Source: an uncultured Bacilli bacterium | GTDB lineage: Bacteria > Bacillota_I > Bacilli_A > RF39 > UBA660 | Reading direction: 5' to 3' | Length of the DNA: 64,000 nucleotides | Assembly: GCA_910580185.1 (NCBI GenBank) | Contig: CAJTWC010000002.1 | Span: 1-64,000, forward strand | Shown here: positions 8,089 to 15,911 of the stretch, in pieces | Position numbering within the stretch: position 1 is the first letter of the stretch | Layout: every line of letters starts with the position of its first letter | Made by a program: the position numbers and the translations under genes | Notes under the pieces: generated by a model | Database searches by the model: none | What the model was told of the DNA's origin: nothing | What the model saw: the letters and a program-made list of their open reading frames with translations, nothing else

Positions 8089-8117
8089 ATTCTACTTTAA
8101 ATCGGTACATTTGTCAA
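8089..8117 (-). promoter_or_regulatory. rplM promoter inside an inverted repeat
   Basis: On the minus strand, TTGACA (8117-8112), a 17-base spacer and TAGAAT (8094-8089) form a strong promoter. Spacer and -10 lie within a 17-bp inverted repeat with one mismatch (arms 8073-8089 and 8096-8112). Transcription should start near 8082, giving a leader of about 70 bases. Confidence 0.75.
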
Positions 8118-8134
8118 CTTATTTTATTATATTT

Positions 8135-9484
8135 TTATTTTTTTTCAGTTATTCTTAAAGTTACTTTAGTTGTCTTAGAAGAATACTTAATTCTTAAGTC
8201 AGAACCGCTTACTTCTACAGGTATTTCATGCTCTCCAACACCTAAACCTTTTAAATCAACATAGGCTTTAATAGTAGTTGGATCAAGTCCAGATAATACG
8301 CTTTGAACACCTTTTACGCTTACCGTAACTTTAGTGTTGTTTTGATCTACCGCCTGAACGGTTAAACCATCGCCTAGGTTTTCATACTCTAAATATACAT
8401 CATTAATTTCTTTAGTAGTTTCATCACCAAGTGCCACACTTACATTAACAGTATTTTCACTTATCGCTCTTACTCCAGTTGGCTTTTTAATAGTAATAGA
8501 ATATTTTTTATCTTCTTTTAATTCACTTACGTCAACATAAACTGGTATGTAAGTAATTTTTTCTAATTTATCTGAACTACCATATACCGTAACTTTAGTA
8601 ATGTCAGTAGTTATATTACTAATTGATTTACCAAATACTATGTTTTTATAGTTCTTAGGAATAACCCTTATAGGAACTTCTTTTTGCGGAGATGTAATCT
8701 TAACAGTTGCATTTATTTTTGAAGGTACAACTTCAACATCAACTTTTTTACCTTTATTATCATAAGCAACAAGCTTAACGTCTTTTAATTCTTGTTCCCC
8801 AACGGCCGGATCAACCAAGTTTTTAAGATCTATTAAAGCTTTTACTGATGCAACTTCATTAAGTTTTGCTTCATTTCCTTTTACAAATACTTTATCAGTA
8901 CTAAGTGTTACATCTTCTACCATTAACTTAGAATCAATTTTATCTTTATTTATAACTTCATAATTTACTTCTTTTTCAACTGATACTTTTTCATAAATAA
9001 CGATTGTTGCAACAGATGGATCTAACTTATATTCAACTGAACTTAATGCTTTCTTATACTTAAGATTAACTTTATGAACACCAGGTTTTAATCCGGTTAA
9101 ATCAACTGTTATGTCATTAGTTGGTAGTTGTTTTGCTAAGTAAACATCTGACTTTCTACCTATTAGTGTTATATCAACCGTTTTAGGTAATCCTTCAACA
9201 ACATACGCCTCTTCATTATAAGTTGCTGTAATCGGTTGATCATAAAGTACTTCCGCTGACGTTTCAATAAGAGACGTTGTTTTAGAATCAGCGATAAAGA
9301 ACACTCCAAGAGCTATTATTAAAGAAACAATAATTAGCCCTGATTTTTTTGATAATATCTTTTCTATACTTCCGCCGTTTCCTTTAAGCTTATTTGATAT
9401 TGCAACAAAAAACTTAGTTATTGGAAGAATTATTTTTTTATCTATAAAATGACCAATGGCTTTAAATATATTAAGCATTTTCAT
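8135..9484 (-). CDS. cdaR: CdaR, YbbR-domain regulator of diadenylate cyclase
   Basis: About 449 residues. One N-terminal membrane helix (around SGLIIVSLIIALGVFFI) is followed by about four YbbR repeats, with recurring patterns such as PVYVDVSELKEDKKY and KAYVDLKGLGVGEHEI. YbbR proteins sit outside the membrane, bind CdaA and tune c-di-AMP synthesis. The reading frame overlaps the end of cdaA. Four ATGs occur close together; 9484 is chosen because GAGG lies about 7 bases before it, but 9478 is also possible. Operon position and domain content make the call secure. Confidence 0.9.
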   Translation of the reverse strand: MKMLNIFKAIGHFIDKKIILPITKFFVAISNKLKGNGGSIEKILSKKSGLIIVSLIIALGVFFIADSKTTSLIETSAEVLYDQPITATYNEEAYVVEGLPKTVDITLIGRKSDVYLAKQLPTNDITVDLTGLKPGVHKVNLKYKKALSSVEYKLDPSVATIVIYEKVSVEKEVNYEVINKDKIDSKLMVEDVTLSTDKVFVKGNEAKLNEVASVKALIDLKNLVDPAVGEQELKDVKLVAYDNKGKKVDVEVVPSKINATVKITSPQKEVPIRVIPKNYKNIVFGKSISNITTDITKVTVYGSSDKLEKITYIPVYVDVSELKEDKKYSITIKKPTGVRAISENTVNVSVALGDETTKEINDVYLEYENLGDGLTVQAVDQNNTKVTVSVKGVQSVLSGLDPTTIKAYVDLKGLGVGEHEIPVEVSGSDLRIKYSSKTTKVTLRITEKK

Positions 9485-10295
9485 CACCATCCTCATTTTC
9501 TTCTATTTCATATTCAAACTCAGTAGCTTTCTTTGGCTTTAATTCATCTAATATTAACATCTTAGCTTCTTCAAGTGATAAATTATAATTTAAATCACCA
9601 TTTATCGCTACTGATATTCTACCTGTTTCTTCAGATACAATTATTGCAATAGCATCAGACTCTTCACTTATTCCTATTGCTGCTCTATGTCTTGTACCTA
9701 ATCTCTTACTAAACTTCATCTCAACGGTAGTTGGAAATACTGCTCCTGCACTCGTAATCTTATCACCTTGGATTATTACACCACCATCATGAAGTGGATT
9801 ATCTGGGAAGAATATTGCAACTAATAATTCATTAGAAATTTCTGCATATAACTTCTTAGATCTTTCTATATACTCAGCTAAAGAAGTATCTCTTTCAATT
9901 ACTATTAAGGCACCAATACGGTGTTTCTTTAAGTATTCTAAAGCAAGACCTATCTCATAAACTATTCTTTCTCTTTCAGAAATTGTTAAAACTTTATGTC
10001 TACCAAGAAGTTGTGTTCTTCCTAATTGCTCTAAAACTGTTCTTATTTCCGGTTGGAACACTATAACAAGTGCTAAAGGTCCCCACATAACCACATACTC
10101 TAAAAGTAAGCCAATTGCGGTTAAATCAAACAAATCACTCAACACTTTTACTATTACTATTATTATTATTCCCTTAAAAAGCATTGTGAATTTAACGTTA
10201 TTTTTAATACTTTTTAATACGAAATATAAACCAGCCCATACAAGGCATATATCAATTATATCTTTAATTATTGTAAGTATACTATCTACTGTCAT
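9471..10295 (-). CDS. cdaA: CdaA diadenylate cyclase
   Basis: A 274-residue membrane enzyme that makes c-di-AMP from two ATP. Three hydrophobic segments cover residues about 10-80, followed by the DAC domain. The catalytic RHR is present (202-204 in GTRHRAAIG). The usual DGA motif reads DGG here (170-172 in NPLHDGG), a small departure worth noting. The start at 10295 is preceded by AGGAGG. It overlaps cdaR, the usual partner; glmM, often the third gene, is not next to it. c-di-AMP controls osmolyte uptake and wall balance. Confidence 0.95.
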   Translation of the reverse strand: MTVDSILTIIKDIIDICLVWAGLYFVLKSIKNNVKFTMLFKGIIIIVIVKVLSDLFDLTAIGLLLEYVVMWGPLALVIVFQPEIRTVLEQLGRTQLLGRHKVLTISERERIVYEIGLALEYLKKHRIGALIVIERDTSLAEYIERSKKLYAEISNELLVAIFFPDNPLHDGGVIIQGDKITSAGAVFPTTVEMKFSKRLGTRHRAAIGISEESDAIAIIVSEETGRISVAINGDLNYNLSLEEAKMLILDELKPKKATEFEYEIEENEDGDENA

Positions 10296-10339
10296 ACTAC
10301 CTCCTATTATCCTTTTTATTCATATTTTGTTATATCAAG

Positions 10340-10345
10340 ATTATA
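10340..10345 (-). promoter_or_regulatory. Extended -10 (TGTTATAAT) for cdaA-cdaR
   Basis: Minus-strand TGTTATAAT lies about 45 bases before the cdaA start. The -35 position 17 bases upstream is TTTAAA, weak but compatible. Confidence 0.55.
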
Positions 10346-10392
10346 ACATATTTAATCGCCATTTTAAAATTAATTTTCAAGTAGCAATTAAA

Positions 10393-10413
10393 AAGCCTTG
10401 TTTTATAAGGCTT
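10393..10413 (-). terminator. Terminator at the end of the acidic membrane protein gene
   Basis: AAGCCTT / AAGGCTT form a 7-bp stem followed by TTTTTAATT on the minus strand. The hairpin overlaps the stop codon at 10412-10414. Confidence 0.8.
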
Positions 10414-10921
10414 AAAATATATTATTTATATCATTTTCTGATGTATCCTGATTAATAATATCTTGAGGGGCGTTTTCCGCCGGAAAAACAAAATTTTCAT
10501 TAACTACTGGTTCTTGAACTATATTATCCACAGGATTATTAAAAGCATCCTGATTTATGTTTGGCATTTGTTCACTTTGAGATTCTAACGAATTCTCCAC
10601 AGTATTTGTTCCAAAATCAAATTGTGTTGCTACTGAATCAATTGGTGGTGCGACATTTAAATCTGGATCTCCATCAACCGTATTTTGTGATTCAAACACG
10701 TTATCTATTGCATTTACCACTTCATTATTATCTTCTAAATCATTATCATCCTTCTCTTCAGATGATGAAGCTATATTATTTTTATCAGCATTATTAAGCA
10801 AACTCCCAATCTTATTTTCTTTTTTTAAACGTTTATCACCTAAAAATCCGATTATTAAACATACCACAAACACTGCTATTGCTACTAATAACATAGGATT
10901 AGCATTAAAGTAATCTAACAT
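10412..10921 (-). CDS. Unrecognised single-pass membrane protein with acidic, Asn-rich tail
   Basis: A 169-residue protein of unknown function. Residues about 10-27 (MLLVAIAVFVVCLIIGFL) form one membrane helix, followed by a Lys-rich stretch (DKRLKKENK) that places the tail in the cytoplasm. The rest is low-complexity, rich in Asn, Asp, Glu, Val and Pro, and probably disordered; it has no domain I recognise. It has its own terminator and precedes cdaA on the same strand. A scaffold or adaptor role is possible but not shown. Confidence 0.6.
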   Translation of the reverse strand: MLDYFNANPMLLVAIAVFVVCLIIGFLGDKRLKKENKIGSLLNNADKNNIASSSEEKDDNDLEDNNEVVNAIDNVFESQNTVDGDPDLNVAPPIDSVATQFDFGTNTVENSLESQSEQMPNINQDAFNNPVDNIVQEPVVNENFVFPAENAPQDIINQDTSENDINNIF

Positions 10922-10970
10922 ATAATCACCTCTTATTATTCTTTAATCATATTAACAAAAAAAGCAAAAA

Positions 10971-10991
10971 AAAACAAGTTAGTCTTGTTTT
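10971..10991 (-). terminator. Terminator after the 246-residue membrane protein
   Basis: AAAACAAG / CTTGTTTT pair across a 5-base loop, followed by a long T run on the minus strand. It overlaps the gene's 3' end. Confidence 0.85.
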
Positions 10992-11719
10992 AATTCTAAG
11001 GTTATAATAGTTTTCAATTTTTCTAACTCGCCTTTTTTATTATAAACTTCTCTTACTTTATAATTTATATTTTGATCAGTTACATCTCCATCAAACCTTT
11101 TTTCAAAAGCTTCTCTAATTTTAGATTCGACAAGTTCAGTATCAAATATGTAAAAATAATCTTTTAATTTTTCTTTAATCAAAGTTTCTGAAAACATTTG
11201 TTTTCTAGAATAAACAGTTGCTATAACAGAAACCACTTCATCTTTGTTATACTTTGTTTTTATTTCTAATTTATTTTCCTTATTATCATAATCATAATAT
11301 GTATTATATATAACAAATACTTCATATCCATTACCTGCTAAAGTCTCATATTTATCACAAATATATTCTTCACAATAACTAGATACATTACTAGCCATTT
11401 TTGTATAAGATCCGCGAACTATCTTGTTTATCACAATTGTTCCTACCGTATTAAGAAGTAAATAACAGAAAAATATTACCATCATTATTATAAAGGTTTT
11501 AGTATTATCATACTTATTTGGTTTCTTAATAAATTTAACATTATATATAATACCTAAAATTAATATTAAAACATCTATTACTAAAAAAGTATTTATTATC
11601 ACATTTGTATAGCCAAGCTTACCATAGTAATTTCTAAAAAATACCATAGTAATTAAAACTACTATATTTAAAACAAATAAAACGTTAGTATTTCTTCTTA
11701 TTTCTAAATTTTTATTCAT
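10979..11719 (-). CDS. Unrecognised membrane protein with three helices and a C-terminal domain
   Basis: A 246-residue protein. Three hydrophobic segments cover about residues 12-30, 38-60 and 73-98. A hydrophilic domain of about 140 residues follows, rich in Tyr, Lys and Asp, with a Cys pair in CEEYICDKYE that could form a disulfide if outside the cell. I do not recognise the family. It is monocistronic, with its own terminator, and diverges from the UPF0316 gene. Confidence 0.6.
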   Translation of the reverse strand: MNKNLEIRRNTNVLFVLNIVVLITMVFFRNYYGKLGYTNVIINTFLVIDVLILILGIIYNVKFIKKPNKYDNTKTFIIMMVIFFCYLLLNTVGTIVINKIVRGSYTKMASNVSSYCEEYICDKYETLAGNGYEVFVIYNTYYDYDNKENKLEIKTKYNKDEVVSVIATVYSRKQMFSETLIKEKLKDYFYIFDTELVESKIREAFEKRFDGDVTDQNINYKVREVYNKKGELEKLKTIITLELKQD

Positions 11720-11768
11720 ATTTTTCCTCCATTAAGACCATTATATCACTAAAGGCACTTTTTTTCTA

Positions 11769-11797
11769 TTGAAGAAAAAAAATAATTATGATATTAT
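11769..11797 (+). promoter_or_regulatory. Promoter of the UPF0316 gene
   Basis: TTGAAG (11769-11774) and TATTAT (11792-11797) are separated by 17 bases and lie about 27 bases before the start codon. Confidence 0.6.
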
Positions 11798-11823
11798 AAA
11801 TTTAGCAATAAGGAGAAGAAAAA

Positions 11824-12336
11824 ATGGAACTACTTTCATTATGCTTAAAGATATTTTTTGTAAGAATAGTAGAAGTATCTTTAGGAACAATAGTTACCGT
11901 ATTAACGGTGAAAAACAAAAGAATCATTGCAACAATAATAGGCTTTATTGATGTAATAATTTGGTTTTTAGTAGTAAGAGAGGCATTAATGACCAACATA
12001 AAAAGCATTTGGATTGCATTATGTTACGCGGGAGGATATGCCATTGGTACGTTTTTAGGTACAACGTTATCTAACAAATTAATTAATGGTAAAATGTCAA
12101 TGCAAGTAATACTTGATGATTTACCAAAAGAAAAAATAGATATTATAAGAAACGAAGGATATGCTGTTTCACAAATTGATTGTACTGGAAAAGATGACTC
12201 AAAAAAAATTATGCTATTTATAGAAGTAGATAATAAAAAACTTGATAACTTACAAACCATTATTAAAAAAATAGATAAAAATGCCTTTATGATTGTTAAT
12301 GAAACTAAACACGTAGTAAATGGGTTCTTTAAGTAG
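11824..12336 (+). CDS. UPF0316 (DUF5698/DUF2179) membrane protein
   Basis: A 170-residue protein. The N-terminal part has about three membrane helices (FVRIVEVSLGTIVTVLTV, then ATIIGFIDVIIWFLVV, then ALCYAGGYAIGTFLG), matching DUF5698. The last 70 residues form a DUF2179-type soluble domain (IDIIRNEGYAVSQIDCTG, then KKIMLFIEV). Function is unknown in the family. AAGGAGAAG lies just before ATG 11824. It reads toward tRNA-Thr. Confidence 0.85.
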   Translation: MELLSLCLKIFFVRIVEVSLGTIVTVLTVKNKRIIATIIGFIDVIIWFLVVREALMTNIKSIWIALCYAGGYAIGTFLGTTLSNKLINGKMSMQVILDDLPKEKIDIIRNEGYAVSQIDCTGKDDSKKIMLFIEVDNKKLDNLQTIIKKIDKNAFMIVNETKHVVNGFFK

Positions 12337-12345
12337 AACTTTTAT

Positions 12346-12419
12346 GCCGCTTTAGTTTAATGGTAAAACAAGTCACTCGTAATGATTAGCTGTAGGTCCG
12401 ATTCCTACAAGCGGCACCA
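12346..12419 (+). tRNA. tRNA-Thr (CGU anticodon), CCA encoded
   Basis: The cloverleaf folds fully: acceptor GCCGCTT / AAGCGGC, D stem GTTT / AAAC with GG in the loop, and anticodon stem AGTCA / TGATT with loop CTCGTAA, giving anticodon CGU (Thr, ACG codons). The T stem is GTAGG / CCTAC. Discriminator A and CCA follow. The T loop is TCCGATT, so position 55 is C where nearly all tRNAs have U (pseudouridine). Confidence 0.92.
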
Positions 12420-12429
12420 GATTGATAAG

Positions 12430-12458
12430 AAACTCGAACTTTTATGTTTCGGGTTTTT
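12430..12458 (+). terminator. Terminator after tRNA-Thr
   Basis: AAACTCGAA pairs with TTCGGGTTT (one G-T pair), followed by TTTATT. It lies 10 bases past the CCA end. Confidence 0.8.
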
Positions 12459-12505
12459 ATTATATATAACTTTATGATAAAATAAACATATAAAGGAGAA
12501 TTAAC

Positions 12506-12934
12506 ATGAATTATGAAGATAAAAAAATAGTTGGAATTATTGCAACTAATGTAGAGGCTAACATTGCACTAAACGTTATAGGACATTTAGCTATTTCAAT
12601 TGGTAAATATTCTAATGAAGAAATAATGGGTAAAAAAATTATTACTGATAAATCAGGTACAAATCATTTGGGAATAAGTAAGTTTCCATTTATAATTACT
12701 AAAGTAAAACCAGGAAAATTAAGAAATGCTATTGATAAGGCTAAAAATAATCCTAATCTTTTGGTTGCTGATTATCCTAAAGATATGCTAGATACAAGAA
12801 CAGATGAAGAACTTGTCAAATCTATTAGTAATAAAGAAAACGAAAAACTTGAATATATGGGTGCAATAATTTATGGAGATACAAAAGACGTAGATGAAAT
12901 TACCGGTAAATTTCAATTATGGAGAATAGATTAA
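12506..12934 (+). CDS. DUF2000 family protein
   Basis: A 142-residue soluble protein. IVGIIATNVEANIALNVIGHLA at the start, the conserved KIITDKSG block and the FPFIITK strand match DUF2000, a family with a peptidyl-tRNA-hydrolase-II-like fold and no settled activity. AAAGGAG precedes ATG 12506. The next gene, a HAD hydrolase, starts after a 3-base gap, so the two are co-translated from one message. Confidence 0.8.
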   Translation: MNYEDKKIVGIIATNVEANIALNVIGHLAISIGKYSNEEIMGKKIITDKSGTNHLGISKFPFIITKVKPGKLRNAIDKAKNNPNLLVADYPKDMLDTRTDEELVKSISNKENEKLEYMGAIIYGDTKDVDEITGKFQLWRID

Positions 12935-12937
12935 TAT

Positions 12938-13573
12938 ATGAATAAACAAGGAAGCATTCTTTTTGACTTAGACGGTGTATTATGGGATACGATAGACAGC
13001 TGTGTTAAATCACTTGCAGATATAAAAAATAAATATGATGATATAAAATATAATATAACTTCTGATACAGTAAAAAGATTAATGGGAAAATCATTTGATG
13101 ACATAAAAGTAGTCTACTATGGTTATTTAAGTGAAGAAAAGCAAAATAAATATGCAAAAGAAGCCTTTAACCATAACATAGATAACTTATTAAAAAATGG
13201 TGGTAACTTATATCCTGATATGATCGAAACAATTAAAGAATTATCAAAAAAATACAAATTATATATTGTAAGTAATTGCATAGAAGGTTACATAGAATCT
13301 TTTCTAAGAACAAGCGGGCTTCATAATTATTTCGAAGATTATGAATGCAGTGGTAAAACAAAATTAACAAAAGGTGAAAATATAAAGCTTGTAATGAAAA
13401 GAAACAATATAGATAAGAATGCTTATTATGTAGGTGACACCATAAGCGATAAAGAAGCTGCTGATTTTGCCAATATACCTTTTATATATGCATCATATGG
13501 TTTTGGTAATGTTGAAAAATATGACTTCAGGGTAAATAGTATAGAAGACATATTAAATATTAATAATTTATAA
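12938..13573 (+). CDS. HAD superfamily hydrolase (phosphoglycolate phosphatase-like)
   Basis: A 211-residue protein. LFDLDGVLWDT at residues 8-18 is motif I. A cap domain follows, then motif II (LYIVSNC), a lysine (KTKLTKGEN) and motif IV (YYVGDTISDKEAA). This is a Mg-dependent phosphatase of the Gph/PgmB type; the substrate is undetermined. It follows the DUF2000 gene by 3 bases. Confidence 0.88.
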   Translation: MNKQGSILFDLDGVLWDTIDSCVKSLADIKNKYDDIKYNITSDTVKRLMGKSFDDIKVVYYGYLSEEKQNKYAKEAFNHNIDNLLKNGGNLYPDMIETIKELSKKYKLYIVSNCIEGYIESFLRTSGLHNYFEDYECSGKTKLTKGENIKLVMKRNNIDKNAYYVGDTISDKEAADFANIPFIYASYGFGNVEKYDFRVNSIEDILNINNL

Positions 13574-13640
13574 ATTAATACTTATAAAATCACAACACTA
13601 ATCCAGGCGTTTTAATATATTTTAAAAAAATCCTATAATA

Positions 13641-13677
13641 AAAAAAGCTTATAATTCATTCATATAAGTCTTTTTTA
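13641..13677. terminator. Bidirectional terminator between convergent genes
   Basis: An A-rich arm with GCTTAT pairs with ATAAG and a T-rich arm, giving A/T tracts on both sides. It serves the HAD gene on the plus strand and the C39-like gene on the minus strand, overlapping the latter's stop. Confidence 0.75.
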
Positions 13678-14212
13678 TTAACCAAAATCCACCTGCTTTT
13701 TTAACACCATGAACTTTTATTGCTTCAAGCACTTTATCAAGTTTTATCTTTTCTATATCATGATTATCAGCCGGATCTTGAAGAACAAAATAATCATCTT
13801 CCATATGATCATATAAAACCATATGCCCCCAATTAGCGTGCGGTGCGTCATATAAAGTTGCACAATGAAGACATACTAATATATCATTTTTATCATTATC
13901 CTTTAAAAACTTTTTAGCTTCCTTTATACCGGTTATATAATGATATTCATTAATAAGTGGAATGTTATTTTTCTTAAAAAAATTATTTACTGAATATTTC
14001 TCTTTCTGTATTTGGGTTCCATAACCAGCAATTGGCTTTTGTCCAGTTCTTACCCTTTTAAATCTATCTACATAATCTGGAGGCACTATAAGGCCTAAAT
14101 CATATGCAATATCTTCCTGCTCATAATCATTTATACCATTTCTTCTTAAAATCATTTCTAAGCAAGCCGCCGTACAGCAATATGGTTTTTGTGTAACTTT
14201 TTTGTATTTCAT
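13649..14212 (-). CDS. Stand-alone C39-like cysteine peptidase
   Basis: A 187-residue protein with no signal peptide. The catalytic set of C39-like papain-fold peptidases is visible: Q8, C12 or C13 in QKPYCCTAACLEMIL, H130 in ANWGHMVLYDH, and D146 in LQDPAD. C39 domains usually cut leader peptides at double-Gly sites and are fused to ABC exporters; here the peptidase is separate but next to an ABC gene. No double-Gly leader peptide gene was found nearby. It has its own extended -10 (TGTTACAAT), so it can be expressed alone. The target is unknown. Confidence 0.75.
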   Translation of the reverse strand: MKYKKVTQKPYCCTAACLEMILRRNGINDYEQEDIAYDLGLIVPPDYVDRFKRVRTGQKPIAGYGTQIQKEKYSVNNFFKKNNIPLINEYHYITGIKEAKKFLKDNDKNDILVCLHCATLYDAPHANWGHMVLYDHMEDDYFVLQDPADNHDIEKIKLDKVLEAIKVHGVKKAGGFWLIKKTYMNEL

Positions 14213-14229
14213 TTATATCACCTATCTAT

Positions 14230-14235
14230 ATTGTA
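14230..14235 (-). promoter_or_regulatory. Extended -10 (TGTTACAAT) for the C39-like gene
   Basis: The element lies between the ABC gene terminator and the C39-like start, directly after the terminator T run. No clear -35 is seen. Confidence 0.5.
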
Positions 14236-14242
14236 ACAAAAA

Positions 14243-14266
14243 AGTATTGAAAATTAAATCAATACT
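14243..14266 (-). terminator. Terminator after the ABC gene
   Basis: AGTATTGA / TCAATACT form an 8-bp stem, followed on the minus strand by TTTTTTGTT. It overlaps the end of the ABC gene. Confidence 0.75.
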
Positions 14267-15909
14267 CTTTTGTTATTTCTCTTTATTTTATTATTATCAA
14301 GTCTTATAATCTTATCTGATTTTTCTAAAATATTTTCTTCTCTTGATATTATAAGTATAGTATGATCCTTTTTTAATTCATCTAGCAATTCTAAAACTCT
14401 ACTTTGAAGATTAGGTTCTAATGTATCAATTATTTCATCAAACATAATTATTTTAGAATTTTTTAAGATTACTCTAGCAATTGCAATACCTCTTTTTAAA
14501 TTAAGAGATACTTTAGCATTAATATTGTTAATTTCAGTATTGTATCCATCTTTTAATCCCATTATCTCATCATGGATACCAAGTTTTTCACATACTTTTT
14601 TTACTTCTTTAAAATTTCCACCTACAAGCATTAAATTATCTTTAATACTTAAATCAAAAAAGTTCGGTTCTTTTCTAACTAATGAGATTAGATTATAAAA
14701 AGTATTATCATCTATCTTTTCATATGGAACATCATCTATGAATATATTTCCTTTATGCTTTCTATTCATCTTCATAAGTAAATCAAATATTCCTGTTTTA
14801 CCAGAACCAGCTGGACCAGTAATTACTGATATTGCGTTTTCTTTAGCAATAAATGATACATCTTTTAAAATTGGATCTTTCTTATTACCATATAAAACAT
14901 TTTCGAATTTTATTTTACCTGTATAATCTTTTTTATCTACGCAAGTAGTATCATTATTGGCACTTCTATACTCAATTAATTTATTAAATCTTTTAAGAGA
15001 TACTTTGGCATCCTGAATACCCGAGGTTAGTGTACCAATAATCTCATAATTTTCAATTATTTTTGTATAATATGTATAAATAACTAGAATTGTTCCTATT
15101 TCCATTTGACCTATAGAAAACAAATATATACCATATGCAACCAAAGCATATCTAGCAAATTCTATAATAACAAAAACAATTTGTTTAATAACAGTAGAAT
15201 AAGTATTAAGTGTAGAATGAGATTTCAAATAATTAGCACATTTTTCTTTTACTCTTTCATTAACACTTTTAAATACATAAAAACCCTTTATTTCTTTAAC
15301 CGTATTAAATACTTCATGTGTAATTGAGGTTTTCTTATCTAACGCTGATTTTCTTCTTGCGTTTAATTTGCCAGTTCTCCTATTTAAAATACCTAAAACC
15401 AATACCATCGTTAATGAAACCGCAACCGTTGCGATAAACATTCTTATATCTATAGTATAAAAGTAATAGTATATAATTAAGAATTCCATAATCTGAATTA
15501 CCTTAATTATGGTATCAGAGAAAAACGCCACAATTATATCTATATCATTATTAATGATATTATTAAACTCACTTATTTTAAATCTTGATATACTGTGTAT
15601 CGAGTTATTTATAAATGAAGAGTATGCTAATTTAGAATATAATTTATACATCTTATTATATAACAAATAATAAAAGATTTGGTTTAGAGCAACACTGGCA
15701 TAATAAAATAACATAACTCCAACTGCAATTATTATCATTCTATATGAAGATGGAAAGTTTTTTATAGTTGCATAGTCAACTATTTTTCCCCACATTATTG
15801 GTATAACAAGTAAAGACCCACGATAACAAACAGAAATAATAAACTTTAGTATAATTTCAAAAGAACACTTTTTAAGTATTCTTTTGGTTTCTTTAGTAAT
15901 GCTATTCAT
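14254..15909 (-). CDS. ABC exporter-type protein with degenerate ATPase motifs
   Basis: A 551-residue half-transporter: six membrane helices within about residues 15-310, then a nucleotide-binding domain. Walker A is intact (GPAGSGKTG, 365-373) and Walker B is present (IIMFDE, D491-E492). Other ATPase motifs are altered: the Q-loop Gln is K413, the LSGGQ signature reads VSLNL (467-471), and the switch His is replaced (SR at 522-523). Such changes normally impair hydrolysis, so the protein may bind ATP without normal turnover, or need a partner. It starts 2 bases after the 393-residue membrane protein gene. No C39 domain is fused. The family call is certain, activity doubtful. Confidence 0.85.
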   Translation of the reverse strand: MNSITKETKRILKKCSFEIILKFIISVCYRGSLLVIPIMWGKIVDYATIKNFPSSYRMIIIAVGVMLFYYASVALNQIFYYLLYNKMYKLYSKLAYSSFINNSIHSISRFKISEFNNIINNDIDIIVAFFSDTIIKVIQIMEFLIIYYYFYTIDIRMFIATVAVSLTMVLVLGILNRRTGKLNARRKSALDKKTSITHEVFNTVKEIKGFYVFKSVNERVKEKCANYLKSHSTLNTYSTVIKQIVFVIIEFARYALVAYGIYLFSIGQMEIGTILVIYTYYTKIIENYEIIGTLTSGIQDAKVSLKRFNKLIEYRSANNDTTCVDKKDYTGKIKFENVLYGNKKDPILKDVSFIAKENAISVITGPAGSGKTGIFDLLMKMNRKHKGNIFIDDVPYEKIDDNTFYNLISLVRKEPNFFDLSIKDNLMLVGGNFKEVKKVCEKLGIHDEIMGLKDGYNTEINNINAKVSLNLKRGIAIARVILKNSKIIMFDEIIDTLEPNLQSRVLELLDELKKDHTILIISREENILEKSDKIIRLDNNKIKRNNKRVLI

Positions 15910-15911
15910 AA

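Noticed and set aside
8073..8112. Terminator or leader hairpin upstream of rplM
   Set aside because: The repeat has no T run, and the promoter lies within it, so only part of it would be transcribed. I treat it as a DNA palindrome.
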